A stretch of 64,000 nt of DNA from Dietzia lutea (GCF_003096075.1 NZ_CP015449.1:3527001-3591000); one strand, 5' to 3'. Shown: positions 44,155-53,101, counted from the stretch's first letter. The notes: a model not told the origin generated them from the sequence alone. Numbers and translations are program-made.

Positions 44155-44973
44155 TCAGAAGTACTGGGAGCCGCCGTCGATGCTGATGTGCTCGGCGGTG
44201 ATGAACTTCGACTCGTCGGAAGCCAGGAACGCCACGACGTTCGAGATCTCCTCGGGCTCGGCGTAGGTCTGCTCGAGGAACGTCGAGCCCATGAGGTTGA
44301 GCGGCGGGTTCGACTCGCCGACCTTCTCCAGCGTGCTCACCATGTCGCCGCCGCCCATCGGTGTGGCCACGCCGCCGGGGTGGATGCTGTTGACCCGCAC
44401 GCTCTTCGGGCCCAGCTCCGCGGCGAACGCGCGGGTCATGCCGACGAGCGCGTGCTTGGAGGTGGTGTAGTGGACCATGAACGGCTGGATCTTCTTGCCC
44501 GCGTACGAGCTGGTGAGGATGATCGACCCGCCGCCGGCCGCGATGACGTGGTGCGCGGTCGCCATCACCGTGTTCCAGACGCCGGTGACGTTGGTGTCGA
44601 TGGTGGCGGCGAAGTCCTCCGGCGCGATGGTGTCCCAGATCTGCGGGGTGCAGATGCCGGCGTTGGCCACCACGACGTCCAGGTGGCCGAGCTCGGCCAC
44701 CCCGTCGTCGACGATCTTCTTGAGCCCGTCCAGATCGCGCACGTCCCCGACCGAGAGCAGCGCGCGGCGGCCCTGCTCCTCGACCAGGCGCCGGGTCTCC
44801 TCGAGGTCCTCGGGGGTGGCCGGGTCGTAGGGGACGGCCTCGGGCAGCGGGCCCGCCAGGTCGAGTCCGATGATGTCGGCGCCCTCCGCGGCCAGGCGGA
44901 CGGCGTGCGCCCGACCCTGTCCCCGTGCGACCCCGGTGATGAACGCGACCCTGCCCTCGAGCCTTCCGGCCAT
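44155..44973 (-). CDS. mycofactocin-coupled SDR family oxidoreductase
   Basis: A 272-aa SDR. The opening GRVAFITGVARGQGRAHAVRLAAEGADIIGLDLAG and the insertion between strands 2 and 3 match the mycofactocin-coupled group, which holds NAD tightly and needs the redox peptide-cofactor mycofactocin. NNAG is replaced by ANAGI, as is usual in the group; the catalytic YTTSK (Tyr-x3-Lys) is kept near residue 170. Substrate unknown, likely an alcohol. No mycofactocin biosynthetic genes (mftA-F) appear in the window. Lies 89 bp downstream of the TetR gene in the same direction. Confidence 0.8.
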   Translation of the reverse strand: MAGRLEGRVAFITGVARGQGRAHAVRLAAEGADIIGLDLAGPLPEAVPYDPATPEDLEETRRLVEEQGRRALLSVGDVRDLDGLKKIVDDGVAELGHLDVVVANAGICTPQIWDTIAPEDFAATIDTNVTGVWNTVMATAHHVIAAGGGSIILTSSYAGKKIQPFMVHYTTSKHALVGMTRAFAAELGPKSVRVNSIHPGGVATPMGGGDMVSTLEKVGESNPPLNLMGSTFLEQTYAEPEEISNVVAFLASDESKFITAEHISIDGGSQYF

Positions 44974-45062
44974 GCTGATCCTCCTGGAGAAGTCGATGTG
45001 GTCGTCACGCTAGTTCGGGGGGCGACGGCCGCGTGGCCGTTCGCCGCATCGTCCGGCGACGG

Positions 45063-45725
45063 TCAGACCAGACCGGGCACCGAGGACCGCGGGAGGTACG
45101 AGCTCCGATGGGTGACCGGTGCGGTGAGGAGGCCGACGACCGAGTCAACGAGGAAGTAGCCCACGTCGAGCCAGGTGCCCTCCTCGTCGTCGTCCTCCAC
45201 CCGGGCCTCGTACTCGGCGCAGACGCCGAACACCAGGTGGCTGACGATCCCGACCCGCGCCTGCATGACCTTCCGCGATCCCTCGTCCGTGGACAGCGGG
45301 GTGTGCCGGGCGAGGAACTCGAGACCGTCGGGGTGACCGGCCCGAGTCGCCAGGACCGCCACCACCGACGGAACCGATCGCGCCTGACGCAGGAAGCGAG
45401 CGCGCCAACTGGGGACCGGGAGCGCAGCGAGCACCTCGACCACCGGCAGGATCCCGGCGGCCACCAGGTCCCGCAGCCCCACGTCGTCGCCCAGCGCCGC
45501 CAGTCGCTGCGCGCGCCGCTCCCCCGTCGCCGACAGATGACGGTCGACCATGGCGAGGATCAGCTGGTCACGGGTGCCGAAGTGATAGGCGACGGCCGAG
45601 TGGTTGGCGGTCCCGGCGTGCTCGGTGATCCGCCGGTTGGACACCGCGTCGATCCCGTGCCGGGCGAAGAGCTCTTCCGCCGAATCCATCAGCGCCTGCC
45701 GGGCCCTGTCCCCGTGCTTACTCAT
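45063..45725 (-). CDS. TetR/AcrR-family regulator
   Basis: A 220-aa repressor. HTH at residues ~6-52 (RARQALMDSAEELFARHGIDAVSNRRITEHAGTANHSAVAYHFGTRDQLI). The ligand domain is helical with SHLVFGVCAEYEARVEDDDEEG near the C-terminus. It is divergent from a duplicated membrane protein, and the gap between the starts contains the clean dyad TTTACG-N8-CGTAAA, so it probably represses that gene and itself. The SDR gene downstream may be in the same transcript. Confidence 0.85.
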   Translation of the reverse strand: MSKHGDRARQALMDSAEELFARHGIDAVSNRRITEHAGTANHSAVAYHFGTRDQLILAMVDRHLSATGERRAQRLAALGDDVGLRDLVAAGILPVVEVLAALPVPSWRARFLRQARSVPSVVAVLATRAGHPDGLEFLARHTPLSTDEGSRKVMQARVGIVSHLVFGVCAEYEARVEDDDEEGTWLDVGYFLVDSVVGLLTAPVTHRSSYLPRSSVPGLV

Positions 45726-45796
45726 CCGCCACCCTGTCTCTCCCTCGTCGGGACGCCCACCTCGTCAGCGTGGACCTCATCACAGCCGGCGTCGAA

Positions 45797-45816
45797 TTTA
45801 CGCCACCTGTCGTAAA
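45797..45816. promoter_or_regulatory. candidate TetR operator TTTACG-N8-CGTAAA
   Basis: A perfect 6-bp dyad with an 8-bp spacer (20 bp in all), located 72 bp before the TetR start and 61 bp before the membrane protein start. Size and spacing fit a TetR-dimer site. AT-rich arms in a GC-rich genome strengthen the call. Confidence 0.6.
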
Positions 45817-45876
45817 GTTGCCCGGTCGGCTCGTCACCACGGCGGCCGACCCCGTTGATGCGCCAGGAGTTGTCGT

Positions 45877-48114
45877 TTGAGCACCACGTCCGAGTCGTCC
45901 CCCGGTTCCTCGCCGAGCGAGCCCGCGACCACCGCGCCCGCGTCCGCCGATCCCCCGGCGGACGAGCTCTCCGCGGACGAGCTCTCCGCGGATGAGGCCG
46001 CGGCGCTCAAGCGCGCCAGGGCCGAGAAGATCGGCCGCTACGTGGCGATGTTCGTCATGCCCATCCTCATGGTCGGCATGATGATCACCGGCTACCTGGC
46101 CGCCATGAGCTCGCCGACGCCCAACGACATGCCCATAGTCGTCTCCGGCGCGACGTCCGAGACCGTCCCGTTCGCCGACGCCCTCGAGGCGGCCGACCCG
46201 GACGCGGTCGACGTGCGCGTGGTCGACGACCCCGAGGCCGCGCGGGAGATGGTCCTCGACCAGGAGGCCTCCGGAGCGGTGCACCTCGAGGGCCCCGCCG
46301 CGACGCTCTACACCGCCGGTGGGGCGGGCGCCTCGCAGGCGTCCGTCGTCCAGGGGCTGGTCGCCCCGCAGATCCTGTCGCAGGGGATGACCCTCGAGAC
46401 CATCGACCCCGCCCCGCTCCCGGCCACCGATATGTCGGGCCTCGGCGCCATGTTCATGGCCACCGCCCTGGTCATGGCCGGATACCTGCCGTTCAGCGTG
46501 CTGGTGTCCAACTCCCCGGAGCTGCTCCGGTTCCGCCGCGCGGTCCCGCTGCTCGCCGGGTGGTCCGCGGTGATCGCCGCGCTCGTCTGGCTTGTCACCG
46601 GCCCAGTGCTCGGCGTCGTCGAGGGCCACACCGCCGAGGTGCTCGGCATCGCCTGGCTGGGCGTCTTCGCCGTGGGCGCCGTCCAGCTCTTCTTCACGCG
46701 CCTGTTCGGGGCCATGGCCGTCCTTGTGGGCATGCTCTTCCTCATGGTGCTGGGCGTGCCCGCCTCCAACATGGGCATGTCCGTGCACACGATGCCGGGC
46801 CTGTACCCGTACCTGCACACGTTCCTGCCCACGCCCGCCATCGGCGAGGCGATGCGGTCCGTCCTCTACCTCGACGGTCGCGGGGTCGGTCCGCACCTGG
46901 CGGTCCTGGCCATCGGCGCGGTCGTCGGCCTGGCTCTGACGGCCCTCGTCGACGTGATCAAGCGGCGTAGGAACCCCAACCCCGCGCCCGTGGTCATCAA
47001 CATGCCGTCCCTCCACGGCGGCGCTCGTCCCCAGAGCCGGTTCTGGCGCTACACCGCGGTGTTCCTGTTCCCCTTCCTCATGGTGGGGATGATGATCACC
47101 GTGATGCTCGGCGCGATGGACAAGCCGACGCCGCGGGAGATGCCCGTCGCCGTGGTCGGTGCCACCGCGGAGCAGGCGCAGCAGACCGTCGACGGACTCG
47201 ACGCGCAGATGACCGGCATGTTCGACCTGCGGGTGGCCGCAACCAGCGACGACGCCCGCGAGATGGTCGCCGACCGCGAGATCGTCGGCGCCTTCGTGCT
47301 GCCCTCGGCCGAGAATCCCACCGCCACGGTGATGACCAACCAGGCCGGCGGCAGCGCCGCGCAGCAGGTGGTCAACCAGGTGTTCACCCAGGTCGCCGGG
47401 GCGCAGCAGCTGCCGGTCGTCTCCGAGGACGTGGCGCCGCTGCCCAGCTCCGACAGCGGCGGCACCGTGAGCATGTACGTCGCGATGGGCTGGGTCCTGG
47501 CCGGGTTCATGATCATCGTGGTGGGCGCCAACGCGGCCCCGGCCAGCAGGCCGCTGCGCACACTGCTGCCGATCGTCGCGGTCTACGCGCCGCTCATGTC
47601 GGCCCTGATCTGGCTCATCGCCGGGCCGATCACCGGAGCCGTCGACGGGCACTTCTGGGCGCTGTTCGGTGTCGGCATCGTCGCGATCTACTGCGTCGCG
47701 ATGTTCGCCACGATCTTCGAGCGACTCATCGGCCTGTTCGCCGTGATCCCCGTGGTGGGCGTGCTGATGTTCCTCGGCGTCCCCGCCTCCAACGGCGCGC
47801 TGTCGATCTACATGGAGCCGGAGATCTTCCGCATCCTGCACGACTATCTGCCCATGCCCGCGGCCGTCGAGTCGATCCGGTCGATCCTCTACTTCGACGG
47901 AGACGTGGTGCCCGGCCATCTCCTGACCTTCGCCGTCTGGGGGGTGATCTCCCTGCTCGTCGTCGTCGTCATCGACCGCTTCAAGCCGCTGCGCACGACG
48001 ATCGACCACCACACCCACCCGCCGACCCCACCGGCCGGCGAGGTGACCGCGCCCGACGCCACCCCCGGCGCCGGACCCGACGGCGACCGGGAACGGGAGC
48101 TGATCCGCGCCTGA
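45877..48114 (+). CDS. internally duplicated DUF3533/ABC-2-like membrane protein
   Basis: A 745-aa membrane protein built from two similar halves: residues ~54-365 and ~391-725. Each begins RYxAxFxxPxLMVGMMIT..., continues TPxxMPxxVxGAT and D(A/D)AREMV, and has four to five further helices with EGHTAEVLGI or DGHFWALFG. YhgE/Pip-like and DUF3533 proteins share this plan as exporters or partners of ABC-type systems; a function here is not known. TTG 45877 is chosen since AGGAG (45865-45869) lies 7 nt upstream. A 50-residue Ser/Pro/Ala-rich N-terminus precedes helix 1. Divergent from a TetR gene. Confidence 0.7.
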   Translation: MSTTSESSPGSSPSEPATTAPASADPPADELSADELSADEAAALKRARAEKIGRYVAMFVMPILMVGMMITGYLAAMSSPTPNDMPIVVSGATSETVPFADALEAADPDAVDVRVVDDPEAAREMVLDQEASGAVHLEGPAATLYTAGGAGASQASVVQGLVAPQILSQGMTLETIDPAPLPATDMSGLGAMFMATALVMAGYLPFSVLVSNSPELLRFRRAVPLLAGWSAVIAALVWLVTGPVLGVVEGHTAEVLGIAWLGVFAVGAVQLFFTRLFGAMAVLVGMLFLMVLGVPASNMGMSVHTMPGLYPYLHTFLPTPAIGEAMRSVLYLDGRGVGPHLAVLAIGAVVGLALTALVDVIKRRRNPNPAPVVINMPSLHGGARPQSRFWRYTAVFLFPFLMVGMMITVMLGAMDKPTPREMPVAVVGATAEQAQQTVDGLDAQMTGMFDLRVAATSDDAREMVADREIVGAFVLPSAENPTATVMTNQAGGSAAQQVVNQVFTQVAGAQQLPVVSEDVAPLPSSDSGGTVSMYVAMGWVLAGFMIIVVGANAAPASRPLRTLLPIVAVYAPLMSALIWLIAGPITGAVDGHFWALFGVGIVAIYCVAMFATIFERLIGLFAVIPVVGVLMFLGVPASNGALSIYMEPEIFRILHDYLPMPAAVESIRSILYFDGDVVPGHLLTFAVWGVISLLVVVVIDRFKPLRTTIDHHTHPPTPPAGEVTAPDATPGAGPDGDRERELIRA

Positions 48115-48164
48115 CGGCGGCGACCGACGACCGGACTGGCGGCCGCGGCTGACGACGGCGACTG

Positions 48165-48195
48165 GCGACCGCGCCCCGAACCGGGGCGCGGTCGC
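48165..48195 (+). terminator. strong hairpin terminator
   Basis: GCGACCGCGCCCCG-AAC-CGGGGCGCGGTCGC is a perfect 14-bp stem with a 3-nt loop, 51 bp after the duplicated membrane protein's stop and 75 bp before the carrier gene. It is among the most stable hairpins seen here. Confidence 0.8.
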
Positions 48196-48269
48196 CCCTC
48201 GGTCGGTAGGTTGAGTCCCACGAGAGAACGTCCGCCTCACGGGTTCTCACAGGGTCGAAGGAGCGCGCC

Positions 48270-49748
48270 ATGTCCGCAGACACCGTCGGTTTCGCCCTCC
48301 TCATCCTCGGGTTGGCGTTGTTGATCGGAAAGGTCATCCGCGTCAAGGTGGGGATCGTCCAGTCCCTCTTCCTGCCCAGTTCCATCGTCGGCGGGGCGCT
48401 CCTGCTCCTGCTCGGCCCAGAGGTCCTCGGCCGGTTCAACGGGCCGTGGGGAGAGAACGGCCTGTTCACCGAACCGATGGTGGAGGTGTGGTCCGCCCTC
48501 CCGGGCCTGCTCATCAGCGTCATCTTCGCCACGATGTTCCTCGGCCAGGACCTACCGAGCCCCAAGCGGGCCGTCAGGCTCGTCGGCCCACAGCTGTCTC
48601 TCGGTGTGGCCCTGGGTTCCGGGCAATACGTCGTCGGCCTGCTGCTGGCCGCTCTGATCCTGGTACCGCTACTGGGCGCCTCACCCATGACGGGCGCGCT
48701 CATCGAGATCGGCTTCGAGGGTGGCCACGGCACCGCGGCAGGCATGCGCGGCGTGTTCGAGGAACTCGGCTTCGAAGTGGGGGCCGACCTCGCCGTCGGT
48801 ATGGCGACGGTGGGTATCGTCGGCGGCATCGTGATCGGCATCGGTCTGATCAACTGGGGGGCCCGCACGGGCAAGACCGAACTCATCAGCGGCAGCGCCA
48901 AGATGTCCATCAGTGAGCAGAAGGGCCTGTTCCGCGAGGACGAGTACTACTCGGCGGGCAAGATGACCTCGCGCCCCTCGTCGGTGGAGCCGCTGTCCCT
49001 CCACATAGCACTGGTCACCGTCGCGATTCTCATCGGGCTCGGGATCCTCGAGGGCTTGCGCTGGATCGAGCAGGCCACCTACGCGTCGATCATGCTCGAT
49101 GAGAACACTCCATTGGAGATCTTCGCGTACGTACCCCTGTTCCCCATCGCCCTGCTCGGCGGCGTGATCGTCCAGCTCGTCGCTTCGAAGGCCGGAGTGG
49201 CCCACGTCATCGACCCGCAGATCATGCTGAGGATCCAGGGGTGGGCACTCGACTTCCTCATCGTGGCGGCGATCGCCACGCTGTCCCTGCAGGCGATCGG
49301 GGAGAACATCGGTGCCTTCGCGATTCTCGCCGTGGCAGGCATCGCCTTCAACGTCGGGATCTTCCTCTGGCTGGCACCACGAATCATCGGCCGGTTCTGG
49401 TTCGAGCGCGGCATCGGTGACTTCGGGCAGTCCATGGGGGTCACCGCCACAGGCCTCATCCTCATGCGCATCGTCGACCCGGAGGGCGAGAGCCCCGCGT
49501 TCGAGGCGTTCGGCTACAAACAACTCGTCTTCGAGCCGTTCTTCGGTGGCGGCCTCGTCACCGCGCTGGCCGTGCCGATCGTCTTCCTCACGGGCGTCTG
49601 GCCGCTGTTCATCGCGATGCTGATCGTCTTCCTCGTGGCCATCCTGTCCGGGTTGCTCTACTTCCGCCCCAGGGAGATGAGGGAGCGGACCCAGTGGGAG
49701 AAGGCCGGGAAGAAGAGAGACGAACCCGAGGCCGCCAGCGCGGGCTGA
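48270..49748 (+). CDS. sodium:glutamate symporter-like carrier (GltS/ESS family)
   Basis: A 492-aa membrane protein with about ten to twelve helices. GltS-like traits: DTVGFALLILGLALLIGKVIRVKV in helix 1, FLPSSIVGGALLLLLGP, GFEGGHGTAAGMRGVFEELGF (a conserved ion/substrate loop) and MGVTATGLILMRIVDPE (the paired second loop). It probably imports glutamate or a related dicarboxylate with sodium. ATG 48270 follows GAAGGAG. A long charged loop (residues ~200-245) is a little larger than in E. coli GltS (401 aa). Single gene between strong terminator and DUF2243. Confidence 0.75.
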   Translation: MSADTVGFALLILGLALLIGKVIRVKVGIVQSLFLPSSIVGGALLLLLGPEVLGRFNGPWGENGLFTEPMVEVWSALPGLLISVIFATMFLGQDLPSPKRAVRLVGPQLSLGVALGSGQYVVGLLLAALILVPLLGASPMTGALIEIGFEGGHGTAAGMRGVFEELGFEVGADLAVGMATVGIVGGIVIGIGLINWGARTGKTELISGSAKMSISEQKGLFREDEYYSAGKMTSRPSSVEPLSLHIALVTVAILIGLGILEGLRWIEQATYASIMLDENTPLEIFAYVPLFPIALLGGVIVQLVASKAGVAHVIDPQIMLRIQGWALDFLIVAAIATLSLQAIGENIGAFAILAVAGIAFNVGIFLWLAPRIIGRFWFERGIGDFGQSMGVTATGLILMRIVDPEGESPAFEAFGYKQLVFEPFFGGGLVTALAVPIVFLTGVWPLFIAMLIVFLVAILSGLLYFRPREMRERTQWEKAGKKRDEPEAASAG

Positions 49749-49834
49749 CCGACCGCGTCGAAACGGTGGCCCGGCCGACTCCCCAGCTCTACTCTCTGGG
49801 GTCACGCCGATCCCACCGCCGGAGGGACCAGTCC

Positions 49835-50362
49835 ATGCCCACGCCGTCGACACCCACACCCGACGTCGACCCCGCCGGCACGTCGCCCCCGCCCGCCATC
49901 GGCCGACGCCTCGTCCTGTCGGGATTCCTCTTCGGCTGCGGTATCGCCGGCTCGGTCATCGACCTGTTCATCTTCCATCTGCTCCTGCAGTGGCACCACT
50001 TCTACGACCTGTCCACCACGACGGTCGCCCTCGTGGCCGACGGACTCTTCCACGGGGCCACCTGGCTCATCACCGTGTGGGGCCTGTTCATGTTCGCCGA
50101 CGTCCGCCAGCAGATTTCGGTCCCGTGGGGACGATGGACCGGGTCGGCCCTCGCCGGGATCGGTGTCTTCCAGCTGTTCGACGGAGTGGTCTTCCACAAG
50201 ATCCTCGGCATACACCAGATCCGCTACGGCGTGGACCTGCTCGTCTACGACCTCGTGTGGATCATCTCCGCGGTGCTTCTGCTGCTGATCGGGATCGTCA
50301 TCCTGCGCCGGACGAGGGCCGTTCCGCTGCGGGCCCCCGCCGTCAGGCGCCCCTGGGTCTGA
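49835..50362 (+). CDS. DUF2243 family membrane protein
   Basis: A 175-aa membrane protein with about four helices. The pieces GFLFGCGIAGSVIDLFIFHLLLQWHHFYD, HGATWLITVWGLFMFADV and HKILGIHQIRYGVD, rich in His, are typical of DUF2243. The family often lies beside CtaG-like cytochrome oxidase assembly genes, as here 6 bp upstream of one. A role in copper handling or oxidase assembly is therefore possible but unproven. ATG 49835 follows GGAGGG. Confidence 0.8.
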   Translation: MPTPSTPTPDVDPAGTSPPPAIGRRLVLSGFLFGCGIAGSVIDLFIFHLLLQWHHFYDLSTTTVALVADGLFHGATWLITVWGLFMFADVRQQISVPWGRWTGSALAGIGVFQLFDGVVFHKILGIHQIRYGVDLLVYDLVWIISAVLLLLIGIVILRRTRAVPLRAPAVRRPWV

Positions 50363-50368
50363 CCGGCC

Positions 50369-51379
50369 GTGGACTCCGGGCACGACCCGCGCGGGCACAC
50401 CGGGCACACCGGGCATCCCGCACCCGGCGGGCACGCCGGTCACCCCGGCCACCCCGGGAGCGGCGGACACGACGGGCTCGGGACCGTCGCGCACGACGCG
50501 GCAGCCGGATGGTGGATCTCCGAAGCGATCGGGCTCACCGTCCTCGCCCTCGCCCTGGCCTCCTACCTCACCGGCGTCCACCGGCACCGCGCGCGCGGAC
50601 CGTGGGCCCGGTGGCGCACCACCGCCTGGATCACCGGGCTCGCCTGCGTCGGCCTGGCCTGGGCAGGCCCTCTCGCCGACGCCGCCCGTCACGACTTCAC
50701 CGCCCACATGGTCGGACACCTGCTTCTGGGCATGATCGGACCGCTCCTGCTGGTCCTCGCCGCGCCGGTGACACTCGCGCTCCGGACACTCCCGGCCCCC
50801 GGTGCACGGACCCTGTCGGCGGTGCTGCGCTCGCCGCCCGTCCGCGTGGTGACCCATCCGGTCGTCGCGGCCGGCCTCAACGCGGGCGGTCTGTGGCTGC
50901 TCTACGCCACCGATCTGTTCGCGGAGATGCACAGCGCACCGGCGCTGCACGTGGTGGTGCACGTGCACGTCCTACTCGCGGGGGTGGCGTTCACCGTGGC
51001 CATGATCGGGCCCGATCCGAACCCCCACCGCGCGTCCCTGCGTGCCCGCGCCACCGTGCTCGTGCTGTTCATCGGCGCCCACTCGATCCTCGGCAAGTGG
51101 CTCTATGCCCACCCACCGACAGGCGTGGAGCCGACCGAGGCCCGCATCGGCGCCCAGCTCATGTACTACGGCGGCGACATCGTGGACCTCACGATCCTCG
51201 TTCTGCTGTTCGCCGGGTGGTACCCGGGCTCGCGCTTCCGCTCTCGGCTGCTGCCCGGAAACCCCGCCGCCGGGCGCCGCCATCCGGGGATCGACACGGC
51301 CCCGGACCCTCTAGAGTCAGGTCACCACATCGACGGAGGAGGTCCGGCATGGCCCGGAAGAAGCGCATCAGCGAACTGA
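50369..51379 (+). CDS. cytochrome c oxidase assembly factor CtaG-like, His-rich N-terminus
   Basis: A 336-aa membrane protein of the CtaG/caa3_CtaG (PF09678) family with about seven helices: HMVGHLLLGMIGPLLLVLAAPVTL is the family core, followed by LHVVVHVHVLLAGVAF and GDIVDLTILVLLF. Residues 5-34 hold eight His in GH- repeats (GHDPRGHTGHTGHP...), a probable metal-binding tail outside the first helix. GTG 50369 starts 6 bp after DUF2243. Its 3' end overlaps the next gene by 31 bp; the last ~35 residues run past the membrane domain and are of doubtful importance. Confidence 0.8.
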   Translation: MDSGHDPRGHTGHTGHPAPGGHAGHPGHPGSGGHDGLGTVAHDAAAGWWISEAIGLTVLALALASYLTGVHRHRARGPWARWRTTAWITGLACVGLAWAGPLADAARHDFTAHMVGHLLLGMIGPLLLVLAAPVTLALRTLPAPGARTLSAVLRSPPVRVVTHPVVAAGLNAGGLWLLYATDLFAEMHSAPALHVVVHVHVLLAGVAFTVAMIGPDPNPHRASLRARATVLVLFIGAHSILGKWLYAHPPTGVEPTEARIGAQLMYYGGDIVDLTILVLLFAGWYPGSRFRSRLLPGNPAAGRRHPGIDTAPDPLESGHHIDGGGPAWPGRSASAN

Positions 51380-51564
51380 ACGACGCTCAGCGGGCGGGCC
51401 TGTGGGCGCTGGTCGCCCTCCAGGTCTCGCTCGCGGTGTCCGCGTGGGCGGACCTGGCCGCGCGACCGGCCGCGAAGGTCAACGGTTCCAAGGGCAAGTG
51501 GGCCGCGATCATCGTGGTCAACTTCATCGGGCCGATCCTCTACTTCACCCGCGGACGGCGATAG
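51349..51564 (+). CDS. PLDc_N-type small membrane protein
   Basis: A 71-aa protein with two hydrophobic segments (LWALVALQVSLAVSAW and IIVVNFIGPILYFTRGRR) and a charged N-terminus (MARKKRISEL). The PLDc_N (PF13396) family has this plan, found alone or ahead of phospholipase D-like domains. GGAGGAGG (51335-51342) precedes ATG 51349. It overlaps the end of the CtaG-like gene by 31 bp. Function unknown. Confidence 0.7.
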   Translation: MARKKRISELNDAQRAGLWALVALQVSLAVSAWADLAARPAAKVNGSKGKWAAIIVVNFIGPILYFTRGRR

Positions 51565-51595
51565 TGACCGCGGTCGGCCGGGATCGTCGACGCTG

Positions 51596-52129
51596 ATGCG
51601 TGTCCTGGTCACCGGCGGTGTGCGGTCCGGGAAGTCCCGGCACGCGGTGCGACTGCTAGCCGAGTCCGAACCCGACACGGTGACGTTCGTGGCGCCGGGC
51701 CATCCCGCCGACGACCTCGACGACCCCGACTGGGCTAAACGCGTCGCCCACCACCGCGCCCACCGGCCCGCGGGGTGGCGCACGGTCGAGTCCCCCGACG
51801 TTGCCACCGCTCTGCGCGAGGCGCCCGGCCCGGTCCTCGTGGACTGCCTTGGCACCTGGCTCACCGCGACGGTCGACGGCCTGGGACTGTGGGACGCGCC
51901 CACCGACGAGGCCCGCGCCGCGGTCGACGAACGCACCGACGTGCTCTGCGCCGCGCTGAAGGACCGGGCCGACGTGGTGCTGGTGACCAATGAGGTCGGC
52001 TCCGGCGTCGTCCCGCCCTACCTCTCCGGCGGGCTGTTCCGGGACCTACTCGGTGCGCTCAACCAGACCGTCGCCGAGTGCTGCGACGAGGTGCACCTGG
52101 TGGTGTGCGGGCGGGTGCTGACGCTGTGA
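51596..52129 (+). CDS. cobU: adenosylcobinamide kinase / guanylyltransferase
   Basis: A 177-aa enzyme that phosphorylates adenosylcobinamide and then adds GMP, late in cobalamin assembly. The P-loop is TGGVRSGKSRHA, with the family's VTFVAPG strand, the conserved His in HHRAHRP, and VLVDCLGTWLT and VTNEVGSGVVP motifs. The gene is short but complete. ATG 51596. No other cobalamin genes are near it and no cobalamin riboswitch precedes it. The next gene overlaps its stop as GTGA. Confidence 0.85.
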   Translation: MRVLVTGGVRSGKSRHAVRLLAESEPDTVTFVAPGHPADDLDDPDWAKRVAHHRAHRPAGWRTVESPDVATALREAPGPVLVDCLGTWLTATVDGLGLWDAPTDEARAAVDERTDVLCAALKDRADVVLVTNEVGSGVVPPYLSGGLFRDLLGALNQTVAECCDEVHLVVCGRVLTL

Positions 52130-53043
52130 CCGGCCGCGTGCGCACGGAAGCGACCACCGGCCTGAGCGCGTTCCCGCTCACCCCGCTGCGCGACGACCGT
52201 GTCGACGAGCACGCCTACGTCGAGCTCGTCGAGCGGCTGGCGCGCTCCGGGGTCGACTCGATCGGCGCGCTCGGCTCCACCGGCTCGTACGCCTACCTCG
52301 ACCGGGCCGAGCGGCGCCGCGTGGCCGAGCTGACCGTTCGGCACGCGGCCGACGTCCCGGTGATCGTCGGCATCAGCGCGCTGCGCACCTCGCACGTACG
52401 GGCTCTGGCCCACGACGCGCAGGCGGCCGGCGCCTCGGCGGTGATGCTCGCCCCCATGAGCTACCAACCGCTCACCGCCGACGACGTGGTGTGCCTGTAC
52501 ACCGACGTCGCGACCGAGTTGTCCGTGCCGATGGTGGTCTATGACAACCCCGGCACCACCCGGTTCGACTTCACGCCCGCGCTCTACGCCCGTCTGGCGG
52601 AGCTGCCCTCGGTCGCGTCGATCAAGATCCCACCGCCCCCGCCGGAGGCCGAGGCCGCGCGCGAGCACATCGCGCGGCTCCGGGCGGCCGTGCCCGCGCG
52701 CGTCGGGTTGGGGGTGTCCGGAGATCCCTCGGCCGCCGCGGCGCTCCTCGGCGGCTGCGACTGCTGGTACTCCGTCCTCGCCGGCACCCTGCCCGGGCCT
52801 GCCCTCGAGATCGCCCGCGCGGCGCTGGCGGGCGACAGCGGGGAGGCGTGCGCCGCGTCGAACCGGCTCGCCCCACTGTGGGACCTCTTCGCCCGGCACG
52901 GGAGCCTGCGGGTGGTGGCGGCCGTCGCCGAACTGCTCGGCCTCGCTCCGGAGGACTGCCTGCCCCGGCCGCTTCTGGGGCTGCGCGGCCGTGACCGGGC
53001 CGAGGTGGAGACCGTCCTCACAGCCCTGTCGCTCACGAAATAA
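52126..53043 (+). CDS. dihydrodipicolinate synthase family aldolase
   Basis: A 305-aa TIM-barrel Schiff-base aldolase. The lysine that forms the Schiff base is in ASIKIPP (Lys167); the partner tyrosine lies in VVYDNPG (Tyr139). The pyruvate-binding GxTGE motif is changed to GSTGS (50-54), so the enzyme is likely not authentic DapA but a relative (KDG-type or N-acetylneuraminate-lyase type). GTG 52126 overlaps the cobU stop. It is followed after 58 bp by the LysX-like gene. Confidence 0.8.
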   Translation: MTGRVRTEATTGLSAFPLTPLRDDRVDEHAYVELVERLARSGVDSIGALGSTGSYAYLDRAERRRVAELTVRHAADVPVIVGISALRTSHVRALAHDAQAAGASAVMLAPMSYQPLTADDVVCLYTDVATELSVPMVVYDNPGTTRFDFTPALYARLAELPSVASIKIPPPPPEAEAAREHIARLRAAVPARVGLGVSGDPSAAAALLGGCDCWYSVLAGTLPGPALEIARAALAGDSGEACAASNRLAPLWDLFARHGSLRVVAAVAELLGLAPEDCLPRPLLGLRGRDRAEVETVLTALSLTK

Positions 53044-53101
53044 CAACAGGTTCACCCCGGCGGGCTCATACTTGAGCCGTCCCCTCGCCGGAGGTCCCCT
53101 T

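Noticed and set aside
45718-48240. Very long open frame antisense to the duplicated membrane protein
   Set aside because: High GC leaves long antisense frames open. Its translation is His/Arg/Gly/Asp-rich without motifs, while the opposite strand has clear helices and repeats.
51565-51595. Cobalamin riboswitch before cobU
   Set aside because: Only 31 bp separate it from the preceding gene, too short for such an RNA, and no B12-box is seen.
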